Shown: one piece after another, positions 7,542-16,556 of the stretch
Layout of the letters: the number at the start of each line of letters is the position of its first letter
Position numbering within the stretch: position 1 is the stretch's first letter
DNA from: Pontibacter litorisediminis
GTDB lineage: Bacteria > Bacteroidota > Bacteroidia > Cytophagales > Hymenobacteraceae
Direction: 5' to 3'
DNA length: 64,000 nt
Assembly (NCBI RefSeq): GCF_029360645.1
Contig: NZ_JARDUA010000003.1
Coordinates: 682,001-746,000, forward strand
Translations under genes and position numbers: made by a program
Notes under the pieces: generated by a model
Databases searched by the model: none
Told to the model about the DNA's origin: nothing
What the model saw: only the letters and a program-made list of their open reading frames with translations

Positions 7542-10175
7542 ATGTCGATTTCAACGAAATATAACCCCAAGGAAGTAGAGAAGAAGTGGTATGAGAGCTG
7601 GATGCAGCGCGGCTTCTTCCACTCAGAGCCTAACCCCAACAAAGAACCCTACACCATCGTGATCCCGCCGCCAAACGTGACCGGCGTGCTGCACATGGGC
7701 CACATGCTCAACAACACCATCCAGGATGTGCTCATTCGCCGGGCGCGTATGCAAGGCAAAGAGGCTTGCTGGGTGCCAGGCACCGACCACGCGTCCATTG
7801 CCACAGAGGCGAAGGTGGTGGCCATGCTCAAGGAGAAAGGCATCAACAAAAGCGACCTGACGCGCGAGGAGTTTCTGACCTATGCCTGGGAGTGGAAAGA
7901 GAAGTATGGCGGCATAATCCTGGACCAGCTGAAAAAACTCGGCGCCTCCTGCGATTGGGAACGCACGCGCTTCACGATGGAGGACGACATGAGCGCCGCT
8001 GTGATAGAGGTATTCGTGGACCTGTACCGCAAAGGCCAGATTTACCGCGGCGTGCGCATGGTAAACTGGGACCCGCAGGGCAAAACCGCGCTTTCCGACG
8101 AGGAGGTTATTCCAAAAGACACCATGGCCAAGATGTACCACCTGAACTACGAAGTAGTGGCAGACGGTGCAGCAGAGCCTACTTATATTACCGTGGCCAC
8201 CTCTCGCCCGGAAACGATCATGGCCGACGTGGCCGTGGCCGTGAACCCGAACGACGAGCGCTACACGCACCTGCATGGCAAGGCTGTTCGCATTCCGTTG
8301 CTGGGCAAGGAGATTCCGGTGATACTGGACGAGTACGTTAGCATCGACTTCGGTACGGGCGCCCTGAAGGTAACGCCCGCCCACGACCTGAACGACTACG
8401 AGTTGGGCCAGAAGCACAAGCTGCCGACCATCGACATCCTGAACAACGACGGCACCCTGAATGAGAAGGCCCAGCTGTACGTAGGCCAGGACCGCTTTGA
8501 GGCACGCCGCAACATCGTGAAAGACCTGAAGGAAGCAGGCCTGCTGGTGAAGGTAGAGGAGTATGCCTCGGTACTGCAGACCTCTGAGCGTACGGGTGCC
8601 GTAATTGAGCCGCGCCTGTCGATGCAGTGGTGGTGCAAAATGGATAAAATGGCTAAGCCGGCGCTGGAGGCCGTGATGAACGACGAGATTCGCCTGCACC
8701 CGCCGAAGTTCAAGAACATGTACCGCTCCTGGATGGAGAACGTGCACGACTGGTGTATCTCGCGCCAGCTGTGGTGGGGCCAGCAGATTCCGGCTTACTA
8801 CCTGCCGGATGGTTCTTTTGTGGTGGCAACCACGGCTGAGGAAGCGCTGAAGCTTGCCCGCAAGGAGAGCGGCAACGAGCACCTGCAGCCGGAGGACCTG
8901 CGCCAGGACCAGGACGTGCTGGATACCTGGTTCTCCTCGTGGCTGTGGCCGATCTCTGTTTTTAACGGCTTCAAAGACCCGGACAACAAGGATATCCTAT
9001 ACTATTACCCGACCAATGACCTGGTGACGGCTCCGGAGATCCTCTTCTTCTGGGTGGCGCGTATGATCATGGCCGGTTTTGAGTTCCGCAACGAGTTGCC
9101 GTTCAAGAACGTGTACCTGACCGGTATCGTGCGTGATACACAAGGCCGCAAAATGTCGAAGCAACTTGGTAACTCACCGGACCCGCTGGACCTGATCGAG
9201 CAGTATGGTGCCGACGGGGTGCGTGCGGGTATGCTGTTCAGCTCACCGGCCGGCAATGACCTGCTGTTCGACGAAAAGCTGGTGGAGCAGGGGCGTAACT
9301 TCAGCAACAAGATATGGAATGCCTTCCGCCTGATCAAAGGCTGGGAGGTAGACGAAAGCCTGCCGTTCCCGAACGAGACGGCCGTCAACTGGTTTGAGTC
9401 ACGCTTCAACGAGGCCTTTGTGCAGATCGAGGACCACTTCAGCAAGTTCCGTATCTCGGATGCTTTGCTGGCGGTGTACAAGCTGGTGTGGGACGACTTC
9501 TGCTCTAACTACCTGGAGATGATCAAGCCGGCCTACCAGCAGCCGATCGACAAGCAGACGATAGATGCCACCACGGCTTTCCTGGAGAAGGTACTGAAGG
9601 TGCTGCACCCGTTTATGCCGTTTATTACCGAGGAAATCTGGCATGAGCTGAAGGAGCGTAAGGATAAGGAGTACCTGATCGTTTCAGCGTGGCCTAAGAA
9701 AGACAAGTTTGATAAAGAGATCATCGAGAAGATGGAGAATATGCTGAATGTGATCGGCTCTGTCCGCAACATTCGCAACTCCAAGAATATCCCGAACTCT
9801 AAGCAGCTCGACCTCTACATCAAGGTGATGAACCAAGATCAATATGAGCCGTTTGTGGCCGTACTGCGTAAGTTAGCCAACCTTGATGAGGTACAGTTTG
9901 TGCAGGAAAGCATCGAAGGGGCTATCAGCTTTATCGTGGCCGGAGACGAGTTCTTCATCCCGATGGAGGGCAACATCGACGTAGACGCAGAGCGCGACAG
10001 GCTGACCAAGGAACTGGAGTATACCAAAGGCTTCCTGGCCTCGGTAGACAAGAAGCTGAGCAATGAGCGTTTTGTGAGTGGTGCCCCTGAGGCCGTGATC
10101 GCCAACGAGCGCAAGAAGAAGGCCGATGCAGAGGCTAAAATCAACGCAATTGAGCAAAGCCTGGCGGCATTATAA
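7542..10175 (+). CDS. valS: Valyl-tRNA synthetase
   Basis: An 877-residue class I aminoacyl-tRNA synthetase of normal length. It has the HIGH-type signature HMGH (residues 51-54 within [14 protein letters not shown]), an inserted CP1 editing domain ([23 protein letters not shown]), GTDHAS and the tryptophan-rich [11 protein letters not shown]. The KMSKS loop reads [12 protein letters not shown] near residue 537; Q for the second S is a tolerated variant. The last 70 residues form the tRNA-binding coiled coil. It charges tRNA-Val in the cytosol. The gene contains no AAGTATA word in 2.6 kb, unlike most neighbours. Monocistronic between its promoter and a very strong hairpin. Confidence 0.98.
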   Translation: MSISTKYNPKEVEKKWYESWMQRGFFHSEPNPNKEPYTIVIPPPNVTGVLHMGHMLNNTIQDVLIRRARMQGKEACWVPGTDHASIATEAKVVAMLKEKGINKSDLTREEFLTYAWEWKEKYGGIILDQLKKLGASCDWERTRFTMEDDMSAAVIEVFVDLYRKGQIYRGVRMVNWDPQGKTALSDEEVIPKDTMAKMYHLNYEVVADGAAEPTYITVATSRPETIMADVAVAVNPNDERYTHLHGKAVRIPLLGKEIPVILDEYVSIDFGTGALKVTPAHDLNDYELGQKHKLPTIDILNNDGTLNEKAQLYVGQDRFEARRNIVKDLKEAGLLVKVEEYASVLQTSERTGAVIEPRLSMQWWCKMDKMAKPALEAVMNDEIRLHPPKFKNMYRSWMENVHDWCISRQLWWGQQIPAYYLPDGSFVVATTAEEALKLARKESGNEHLQPEDLRQDQDVLDTWFSSWLWPISVFNGFKDPDNKDILYYYPTNDLVTAPEILFFWVARMIMAGFEFRNELPFKNVYLTGIVRDTQGRKMSKQLGNSPDPLDLIEQYGADGVRAGMLFSSPAGNDLLFDEKLVEQGRNFSNKIWNAFRLIKGWEVDESLPFPNETAVNWFESRFNEAFVQIEDHFSKFRISDALLAVYKLVWDDFCSNYLEMIKPAYQQPIDKQTIDATTAFLEKVLKVLHPFMPFITEEIWHELKERKDKEYLIVSAWPKKDKFDKEIIEKMENMLNVIGSVRNIRNSKNIPNSKQLDLYIKVMNQDQYEPFVAVLRKLANLDEVQFVQESIEGAISFIVAGDEFFIPMEGNIDVDAERDRLTKELEYTKGFLASVDKKLSNERFVSGAPEAVIANERKKKADAEAKINAIEQSLAAL

Positions 10176-10192
10176 GCCTGGTTCCTGACCAT

Positions 10193-10238
10193 AAAACAGC
10201 AAGGGCTGCTCCTGTGAGGGGGCAGCCCTTGCTGTTTT
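10193..10238. terminator. Bidirectional terminator, valS / S8 protease
   Basis: AAAACAGCAAGGGCTGC (10193-10209) pairs perfectly with the sequence ending GCTGTTTT at 10238. It serves two convergent genes; a TATACTT word follows. Confidence 0.9.
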
Positions 10239-10257
10239 ATACTTTCTTGCCGGTGGT

Positions 10258-12990
10258 TTAGTGCACTAGCATCATTCTGTTAGAAGACACCTTGCCGTTC
10301 GCTTTCACCCGGTAAATGTAGGTTCCGCCCGGCAGGCTGCTTCCGTCGAACTTCAGGCTGTGGTTACCGGCAGGCTTATTTTCCGCAACAAGGGTCTGCA
10401 CTTTGTTGCCAAGCACATCGAATACCTCAACCGTTACAAAAGCATCCTTCTCCACTCCATAGTTGATGGTGGTCACCCCATGGAACGGGTTAGGGTAAGA
10501 GAAGCTCTTCTCCCACAGGGCCGGTTCCGCTTTCAGCTCGGAGGTGCTGGAGGTGGCGGCAACAGGCTGTGTGGCTGCTTCCCAGTTGGTGTGCGTGCGG
10601 GTAACGACCACGGCAAACTCTGCACGGGTAACGTTCTGCAGCGGTTTAAAGGTAGCATGTGTTTTTGGCAGCAGGTCGAATGGCCCCTGCGTCACAGAAT
10701 AGAAGGCATTGATCAGGCCCATGTCCAGGGCTACGCTTACGTACCCTTCCAAACCCGCCGGAATATCCTTGGCGTCCTCCACCGGGATGGCCTTGCCGTC
10801 TACAGTAACCGTCACTGCTTTACCATTGCGCTGCAGTGCCTGCTCCTGCAAACCGAGGCTCTGCACAAGCGAGTAAGCCAGCTCAGCACGGTTTACGTTG
10901 CCTTTGGGGTTAAACTTGCCTGAGCCATCAGCTCTCATCACGCCGTTGTAGGTGTGCATGCGGTCTCTGAGGGCCGCACCTTTGGCTGTCAATGACTCTG
11001 CCAGGAGCAACTCGCTGCCGCTTACGTCCCGGTAAGACACGGCGCCATTTGTGGGGAAGTACTGGCGTACAGCCTGTCCCATCATCAGGTAGTCTGCCAG
11101 CTGGATTCGCTTCAGGGTTTCGTCTGGTTTAAAGCCACCTGCTACGCCGTCTGCCAGTCGCGCACTCACGGCCATTTTGATAGAGGCCTCTGCCGGGTGG
11201 CCGGCAATATCGCTCAGGCCGGCTGTGCCCGTAACCCGCATGCTGGAGATCGTGCCGGATATGCTCTCAGGCAAGGCAATGCCTTGCAGGCCTTCTACCT
11301 TCAGGGTCCAGGTGCCGGGGGCAGGGTTGGCTACGGCCATGCCTCTGTCGAAGGTTTGGGCAAATAGAACCGGGATGCCAGAACGATACTCCGCGCCATC
11401 AGGGGAAAGAAGTATGAGGTTAACAGGGTTGCCTGTCAGGCCGGCCAGGCCGCCCGATGTAAACTTGGCCTCTATGCCTGTGGTGCCTTCAGCCACAGAA
11501 AACTTCAGCTGGTTGCTGGCCGTCAGCAGTGGGTTATAGTCTATGGTGAAGTCTACGGTCTCCTTCGAGGTGTTGACGCTACTGTTAAACCTTCTGTTCA
11601 GGTTCAGCGAAGTGCCGAAAGGAGTGTTCCTAAAGATATGGTCCACCGCGGCGTAGGCGTTTACGTAGCCTGCGCCTACTTCCCAAGGCTCACGGTTCGG
11701 CATGTTGGTGGCGGTTTTCTGCAGGATATCCTTTACCTGGGCAGGAGATAGCGAAGGGTTAGCCTCCAGCATCAGGGCTACGATGCCCGCCACGTGCGGG
11801 GTGGCCATGGAGGTACCGCTCATATGGGTGTAGAAGGGCACGTGGGCCGGGTCCAGGTTCTCTATGTCCTGCTGTATGGCCAGGGAAGCCACGGGTCCTA
11901 ATACGCGGGTAGAAACGATGTCTACGCCAGGTGCGACAATCGTGGGTCTGTTCTCGAAGGTCCAGGTCTCGCCGTCGATGCTAAACACACCGCCTTCTCC
12001 CTTCACGCCTCTGGAAGAGAAGTCCGCCAGGCGGCCATACTTGTCGCCGGCGCCCACAGAGATAACCCAAGGGGCAATAGCGTATGGGTTGTGCGTGTTA
12101 GAGCCTGGCCCCTCGTTGCCAGCGGCAAACACCGAGATGATTCCACGGTCGTACGCCTTTTTGGAGGCGATGTTCACAGGGTGGCTCGGGTCAAAGTCGC
12201 CGGAGGTGCCCCAGGAGTTGCTGATCACCCGGATACCATACTCGTACTGGTGCGTTAAGGCATAGTCGTATCCGCCAATGGCATCCAGAACGAATAACGC
12301 GGCGCCGGAGCCGTAGCCGATCAGGTCTGCACCCGGGGCCGCGCCTTCGTACAGGCCACCGGATTTGGCGCCATTGCCGCCCACGCTGCCAGCGCAGTGC
12401 GTACCGTGGCCGGAGTTATTGTCGGTGTTCGGCACGTTCTCCAGCCAGGTTACCGGAAGCATGCTATCCAGGCTGTTGAGGTTGGTGGAGCCCAATACGT
12501 TCTGCACCAAGTGGGTGCCCAGCTTAATGTCGTCGTGGGTGCCGTCCACGCCGCTGTCGTTGATCATGACACCCACGCCCTTGCCTGAAACAGGCATGCC
12601 GTTGTTGCGGGCGGTGAATTCCTTGTCTGTCCTCAACCTTTGCACCCCCGTCAGGTTGGTGCCATTGTAGTTGAAGTAGGTAAGCCTCTTGTTCAGGTAA
12701 ACGGACTTCACGGCCGGGTTGCTGGCCAGTTTTTCTATCTGCAGAGCGGTGGCCAGCACGCCCGCTATGGGCAAAGATTTGAAGGTAATCCCTTTGGTGA
12801 TGCCTAACGAGTTCAACACGGAGATGTCGGCAGGAGTGGGGGCTCCGTTGCCGTGGAAAGTGACAACCACCCCCAGCGAGCCTGTGGTAGATGGTAGCAG
12901 CTGTTTCAGCTCTTTGTCAATGGTTGCCTGTGCCATTGCAGACCCGGCAAACATCACAAGGGCTACAACTAAGGTAACGAGTTGTTTCAT
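10258..12990 (-). CDS. Secreted subtilisin-like (S8) protease with SLH-like repeats and T9SS type A tail
   Basis: A 910-residue exported protease. It has a signal peptide (MKQLVTLVVALVMFAGSAMAQ) and an inhibitor-I9-like prodomain up to about residue 115. The S8 domain carries Asp in DSGVDGTHDD (near 143), His in GHGTHCAG (near 193) and Ser in SGTSMATPHVAG (near 392), and a P-domain/pre-peptidase-like beta region follows. Residues 610-800 contain SLH-like motifs (FKPDETLKRIQLADYL, FNPKGNVNRAELAYSL, FKPLQNVTRAEFAVVV). Residues 833-910 are a type A T9SS sorting domain (YPNPFHGVTTI, LPGGTYIYRV, VSSNRMMLVH). I chose ATG 12990 because it begins the signal peptide; the frame runs on upstream without one. 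No AAGTATA words. Confidence 0.93.
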   Translation of the reverse strand: MKQLVTLVVALVMFAGSAMAQATIDKELKQLLPSTTGSLGVVVTFHGNGAPTPADISVLNSLGITKGITFKSLPIAGVLATALQIEKLASNPAVKSVYLNKRLTYFNYNGTNLTGVQRLRTDKEFTARNNGMPVSGKGVGVMINDSGVDGTHDDIKLGTHLVQNVLGSTNLNSLDSMLPVTWLENVPNTDNNSGHGTHCAGSVGGNGAKSGGLYEGAAPGADLIGYGSGAALFVLDAIGGYDYALTHQYEYGIRVISNSWGTSGDFDPSHPVNIASKKAYDRGIISVFAAGNEGPGSNTHNPYAIAPWVISVGAGDKYGRLADFSSRGVKGEGGVFSIDGETWTFENRPTIVAPGVDIVSTRVLGPVASLAIQQDIENLDPAHVPFYTHMSGTSMATPHVAGIVALMLEANPSLSPAQVKDILQKTATNMPNREPWEVGAGYVNAYAAVDHIFRNTPFGTSLNLNRRFNSSVNTSKETVDFTIDYNPLLTASNQLKFSVAEGTTGIEAKFTSGGLAGLTGNPVNLILLSPDGAEYRSGIPVLFAQTFDRGMAVANPAPGTWTLKVEGLQGIALPESISGTISSMRVTGTAGLSDIAGHPAEASIKMAVSARLADGVAGGFKPDETLKRIQLADYLMMGQAVRQYFPTNGAVSYRDVSGSELLLAESLTAKGAALRDRMHTYNGVMRADGSGKFNPKGNVNRAELAYSLVQSLGLQEQALQRNGKAVTVTVDGKAIPVEDAKDIPAGLEGYVSVALDMGLINAFYSVTQGPFDLLPKTHATFKPLQNVTRAEFAVVVTRTHTNWEAATQPVAATSSTSELKAEPALWEKSFSYPNPFHGVTTINYGVEKDAFVTVEVFDVLGNKVQTLVAENKPAGNHSLKFDGSSLPGGTYIYRVKANGKVSSNRMMLVH

Positions 12991-13425
12991 GGTGAGATGT
13001 ATAAAAGTGTTACATATAAGAATTGTGTTTAATAGGGTAATCTTGAAAACGGGAATTGCACCGGCCGGAAACAGCAGGAGCTGGCATAACTGTGGTTGTA
13101 GTCTGGTGTGAGTAGGTGTGGTAGCGGGAATAATTGGATTATACTGAAATAAATATGCTTTGGTTGCTTGCGGTATGTGTTTGTTGTGTTGGGATTTAGG
13201 ATGTTGTAACACGCTTGTTGCTGCAGGTAGCTTACTGGTCTGAAAAAGTATTGCACCTGCTTTGTATGAAGTATAGCGTTTTGCGTTTAAATTATTGCAC
13301 TTTTATGCTTTTCTGTTGAGGCCTTTCAGTAAGGGGCAACGCCATACATACTTGTGTTCCAGGTGTTGCTCCCTTTTAGTTTAGCCGCTTATATCCTATA
13401 TTTAAAGTATAACCCACAGATCAAC
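12991..13425. other. Divergent intergenic region, 435 bp
   Basis: It separates the S8 protease (minus) from the ThuA lipoprotein gene (plus) and must hold both promoters. I see no exact TAnnTTTG on either strand; TATATTTA near 13397-13404 is a seven-of-eight match ahead of the ThuA gene. It is A+T-rich, with no RNA gene or long repeat visible. Confidence 0.5.
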
Positions 13426-14184
13426 ATGAAAAACAAGCCTGCACTTTCTGCTTTATTACTGCTGCTTGCCTTCGGCGTCTTTTCCTGTTCATCGGCAGAT
13501 TCTGACGCTGCTGCCGATCAGGCACAGAAGCGTGAGGAAAAGATTCTGGTGTTCTCTAAAACCAGCGGCTACCGGCATGAGTCCATCCCGGCAGGCAAGG
13601 CGGCGCTGCTGCAGCTAGGGAAAGAGCACCAGGTGAGGGTGGATACCACCGAAAACGCCGCCGTTTTTACAGCCGATTCGCTGGCACAGTATGCCGCCGT
13701 AGTGTTTTTGAACACCACCGAGGAGGTGCTGAATGCGGAGCAGCAAAGAGCCTTTGAGAAGTATATCAGGTCGGGCAAAGGGTTTGTGGGGGTGCATGCC
13801 GCCACCGACACCGAGTATGACTGGCCCTGGTACAACAAACTGGTGGGCGCCTATTTCGCCAGCCACCCCGAAGTGCAGCAGGCCGCAATCGATGTGCTGG
13901 AGAAGAACCATCCCGCTACCGCACACCTGCCCGACCGCTGGGAGCGCCAGGACGAGTGGTATAACTTCAAAAGTATGAACCCGGATGTGCATGTGCTGGC
14001 TAACCTGGATGAGAATAGTTACAAAGGAGGCGGGAACGGAGCGCAACACCCCGTTGCCTGGTACCACGAGTACGATGGCGGGCGCTCGTTTTACACCGCG
14101 CTTGGCCATACCCAAGAGAGCTACAGCGAGGAACTCTTCCTGCGGCATTTATGGGGCGGCGTTAGGTATGCCATAGGCGATTAG
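13426..14184 (+). CDS. ThuA-domain lipoprotein
   Basis: A 252-residue lipoprotein: the lipobox LLAFGVFSC puts the acylated Cys near residue 20. It has a ThuA-like (class I glutamine-amidotransferase fold) domain with ILVFSKTSGYRHESI, VVFLNTTEEVL, GKGFVGVHAATDTEYDW, HPVAWYHEY and RSFYTALGHT. The family is linked to trehalose or sugar utilisation in rhizobia, and in Bacteroidota it is widespread, periplasmic and of unknown chemistry. The start at 13426 gives the lipoprotein signal directly; the frame extends 72 bp further without one. Confidence 0.88.
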   Translation: MKNKPALSALLLLLAFGVFSCSSADSDAAADQAQKREEKILVFSKTSGYRHESIPAGKAALLQLGKEHQVRVDTTENAAVFTADSLAQYAAVVFLNTTEEVLNAEQQRAFEKYIRSGKGFVGVHAATDTEYDWPWYNKLVGAYFASHPEVQQAAIDVLEKNHPATAHLPDRWERQDEWYNFKSMNPDVHVLANLDENSYKGGGNGAQHPVAWYHEYDGGRSFYTALGHTQESYSEELFLRHLWGGVRYAIGD

Positions 14185-14316
14185 TTGCTGCCAATGGCTT
14201 GTTTGATGGAGAAGGATGTAAGCTGGATCCAACCGCAGCAAACATAAATTGCTTTCGCCTTGCAACCCTTCCCCATAGTTTAGGGCTCTTTCTGGTAAAG
14301 CAACCACACCAGAACC

Positions 14317-14769
14317 ATGGCCAATTACCTTCTTCCCTTTCTGCTGACACTGCTAACGGTGACCCAATGCCAGCGCGACGAAGTGCCGCCGCAGGAAACC
14401 AGGCTGGGAGAGGCCTTTGTACTGGAGCAAGGGGAGCAGCTGAAGCTGACTAGCGGTGAAACCATCCTGCTGGAGCTGAAAGTGGAGGAGGTAAGCGACT
14501 CGCGCTGCCCCGAGGATGTGGTATGCGTGTGGTATGGCAATGCGGCTGTGAAGCTGAAAGTATACGGCAGCAGTGGGAGGAGCCAATCCCTTAGCTTCTG
14601 CATCGGCGACTGCAAGCCAGAGCCACTCCGCAACAAGCACACCTTAACGGCCGAGGTAAACGGGCAGGAGTACGAGATCACACTGCTCGATGTGCTTCCT
14701 TTCCCGAACACCGAGCAGCAACAAGATGCAAACAAGCAGGTGAAGCTGCTGGTGAAGAAAACTGACTGA
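14317..14769 (+). CDS. Small SRCPxDV-motif lipoprotein
   Basis: A 150-residue product with a short hydrophobic N-terminus ending LLTVTQCQ, a probable lipobox. The core is a beta-rich domain with DSRCPEDVVCVWYGNA (about residues 61-76), then a second pair of Cys (CIGDC) and DVLPFP near the end. The DSRCPxxVxCxWxG signature is common among Bacteroidota surface lipoproteins of unknown role. The next gene, nine bases downstream, encodes a paralogue, so the pair is an operon. Confidence 0.75.
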   Translation: MANYLLPFLLTLLTVTQCQRDEVPPQETRLGEAFVLEQGEQLKLTSGETILLELKVEEVSDSRCPEDVVCVWYGNAAVKLKVYGSSGRSQSLSFCIGDCKPEPLRNKHTLTAEVNGQEYEITLLDVLPFPNTEQQQDANKQVKLLVKKTD

Positions 14770-14778
14770 CAGCTGCCC

Positions 14779-15249
14779 ATGTTATACCCGCTACTTATCG
14801 CCCTGAACCTCTGCTTTTCTGTTGTAAGTGCCCCTTCGCCGCGGCAGGTACAGGTGGGGGAGAGTTTCATGTTGCCGCTACGTGGCCAGGTGCAGGTGCA
14901 CGACAGCCTCTCCGGAAGTATAACCACCCTCACCCTGACCAAGCTCACCGACAGCCGCTGCCCCACAGACGTGCTGTGTGTGCAGGCTGGGGAGGTGGTG
15001 GCGCAACTGCAGGCAAGTGCAGGCGACGCAGCTCCGGTGCAGACGCTGGACATTGCCAGGGCGGCCACGCCTTATGCCGAGGGAAGCGCCCCTGCCACAT
15101 CAAGTATAGCAGAGAAGTATGAACCGGCGGCAGGCTTTGGCAAAGGCTATAAGCTGCTCTTGCTGCAGGCCCTGCCGTACCCCGAGGCAAAAACCGCTTC
15201 TAAAGCCAACCAGGTGCTGCTGCGCGTCGTGCGCGTGGGCACTAACTAA
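14779..15249 (+). CDS. Exported SRCPxDV-motif protein, paralogue of the upstream gene
   Basis: A 156-residue protein with an N-terminal signal-like segment (MLYPLLIALNLCFSVVSA) and no clear lipobox at its end, unlike its neighbour. It shares the upstream core: VGESFMLPL/LGEAFVLEQ, then LTDSRCPTDVLCVQAGEV, and LLLQALPYP matching LLDVLPFP. The second Cys pair of the neighbour is missing. Function unknown. The gap to the next gene is 25 bp, so it is probably co-transcribed with 14317-14769 and 15275-16099. Confidence 0.72.
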   Translation: MLYPLLIALNLCFSVVSAPSPRQVQVGESFMLPLRGQVQVHDSLSGSITTLTLTKLTDSRCPTDVLCVQAGEVVAQLQASAGDAAPVQTLDIARAATPYAEGSAPATSSIAEKYEPAAGFGKGYKLLLLQALPYPEAKTASKANQVLLRVVRVGTN

Positions 15250-15274
15250 GTATAATCACCCTTCTTCTACAGCA

Positions 15275-16099
15275 ATGAAAAACAAACTTACACTCCTCCT
15301 GCTCCTGTTCGTTTTTACGGCGGAGGCACAGCACATCCAACTTCAGGGCCGGGTATTGTCCGGTGAAAGCCAGCAGCCATTGCCTTACGTCAACATCGGG
15401 ATCCGAAACAAGAACATTGGCACCGCCTCTGATGGGCAGGGCCGGTTTATACTTTCCCTGCCGCAGCAGCACGCACAAGACACGCTCACCTTTTCGGCGG
15501 TTGGCTATCACGAGCTTTCGGAGCCGGTGCAGGTGCTGGCAAGCAGGGAGCCGCTGGAGTTAAGGCTGCAGGAGAAGGTGACCAGCCTGCAGGAGGTGGT
15601 GGTGCAGCCCCGAAAGCTAAAGATCAGGAAGCTGGGGGTGACAGGCCGCCTTCCGGTAATATGGGGAAACCCTGACCAGAAAGAAGCCAAAGACGTCTAC
15701 GAGTTCGCCAATTACATCGCGGTCAAAGAGACACCATCCAGGCTGCTGTCGGCGCACTTTTACCTCACCAGTTCCAAGCTGGACTCCGCGTTGTTCCGCA
15801 TCAACCTGTACAAGTCCGAAAATGGCCTGCCCGGCGAGCGGCTGGTGGAGCAGCGCATCATGCAGAAATTGTCTACCAAACAGGGGTGGATAAGCATAGA
15901 CCTGGAGGCTTTTAACATACACACGGGGGAGGACTTCTTTCTGGGCATCGAGTATCTGCCTGCTGAGGGAGTGGACAAATCGGCCATCATGCTGGGCGGC
16001 AAGCTAGGGGGCTCCAGCTACTCCCGCAAAGCAAGCCTGGGCACCTGGGAGAAGTTTGTGGGGGCCAGCCTGAGCGGCTATGTAACCGTGATGCAGTAA
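15275..16099 (+). CDS. Exported protein with carboxypeptidase-like regulatory domain
   Basis: A 274-residue protein with signal peptide MKNKLTLLLLLFVFTAEA. Residues 20-100 form a CarboxypepD_reg-like domain (LQGRVLSGESQQPLPYVNI, GTASDGQGRFILSLP, LTFSAVGYHE), the module found at the N-terminus of TonB-dependent receptors. No plug or barrel follows. After the VVVQPRKL segment, residues 125-274 are a beta-rich domain of unknown family seen in standalone proteins of this type. Likely periplasmic or surface-exposed. The ATG at 15275 starts the signal peptide; the open frame reaches further back through the preceding gene. Confidence 0.8.
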   Translation: MKNKLTLLLLLFVFTAEAQHIQLQGRVLSGESQQPLPYVNIGIRNKNIGTASDGQGRFILSLPQQHAQDTLTFSAVGYHELSEPVQVLASREPLELRLQEKVTSLQEVVVQPRKLKIRKLGVTGRLPVIWGNPDQKEAKDVYEFANYIAVKETPSRLLSAHFYLTSSKLDSALFRINLYKSENGLPGERLVEQRIMQKLSTKQGWISIDLEAFNIHTGEDFFLGIEYLPAEGVDKSAIMLGGKLGGSSYSRKASLGTWEKFVGASLSGYVTVMQ

Positions 16100-16178
16100 A
16101 AATGCTGGTTAACAGGATGTTGTGTGGTATTTGAAGGTGGCTTGTACTTTATGAAAAAAATATCCTCCTCAAGAGGTA

Positions 16179-16208
16179 TTGCATATAAAAAACTGCTTAG
16201 TATATTTG
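16179..16208 (+). promoter_or_regulatory. Promoter of tRNA-Leu
   Basis: TTGC at 16179-16182, an 18-base gap, then TATATTTG at 16201-16208 (exact -7 box). The tRNA begins at 16246. Confidence 0.65.
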
Positions 16209-16245
16209 CAGTACCAATCCTTAACCGCTGGTTGAGGGGCGAAAT

Positions 16246-16330
16246 GCGCAAGTGGCGAAATTGGTAGACGCGCTGTCTTCAGGCGGCAGTTCCGCAAGGT
16301 GTGAAGGTTCGAGTCCTTTCTTGCGCACCA
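16246..16330 (+). tRNA. tRNA-Leu (anticodon CAG)
   Basis: A full cloverleaf of 85 bases. The acceptor GCGCAAG pairs with CTTGCGC. The D-arm contains AATTGGTAGAC. The anticodon stem CTGTC/GGCAG encloses the loop TTCAGGC, giving CAG. A long class II variable arm is present, and the T-arm is GAAGG TTCGAGT CCTTT. CCA is encoded. It reads CUG, which is abundant in the genes around it. Confidence 0.95.
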
Positions 16331-16366
16331 AAAGAGGCTAATCGGAAACGGTTAGCCTCTTTTTTT
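16331..16366 (+). terminator. Terminator of tRNA-Leu
   Basis: AAAGAGGCTAA pairs with TTAGCCTCTTT around a TCGGAAACGG loop, followed by T residues, immediately after the CCA. Confidence 0.9.
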
Positions 16367-16556
16367 GTCCCTATCCCTTTTACCTCCCTTCTCAAGCAAA
16401 GCCTGGCACCTGCTTCTGCAACCGTGCCTTCTCCTGCCCCGCAAGGCATGGCTAGGGCCAGCATAGCTGCGTTTTGAGCTATATCTGCAACAAAAGTGGC
16501 AATATCGGGTTAAAAAGTGCAATTTAAGCGACACAACACCCAAACCCCTATACTCT

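Noticed and set aside
9150..9185. KMSKQ in place of KMSKS in valS as a sign of a defective enzyme
   Set aside because: The Lys residues needed for adenylation are intact and the last Ser is known to vary among synthetases.
12991..13212. 74-codon upstream extension of the S8 protease frame
   Set aside because: It is intergenic A+T-rich DNA translated by chance; the signal peptide starts at 12990.
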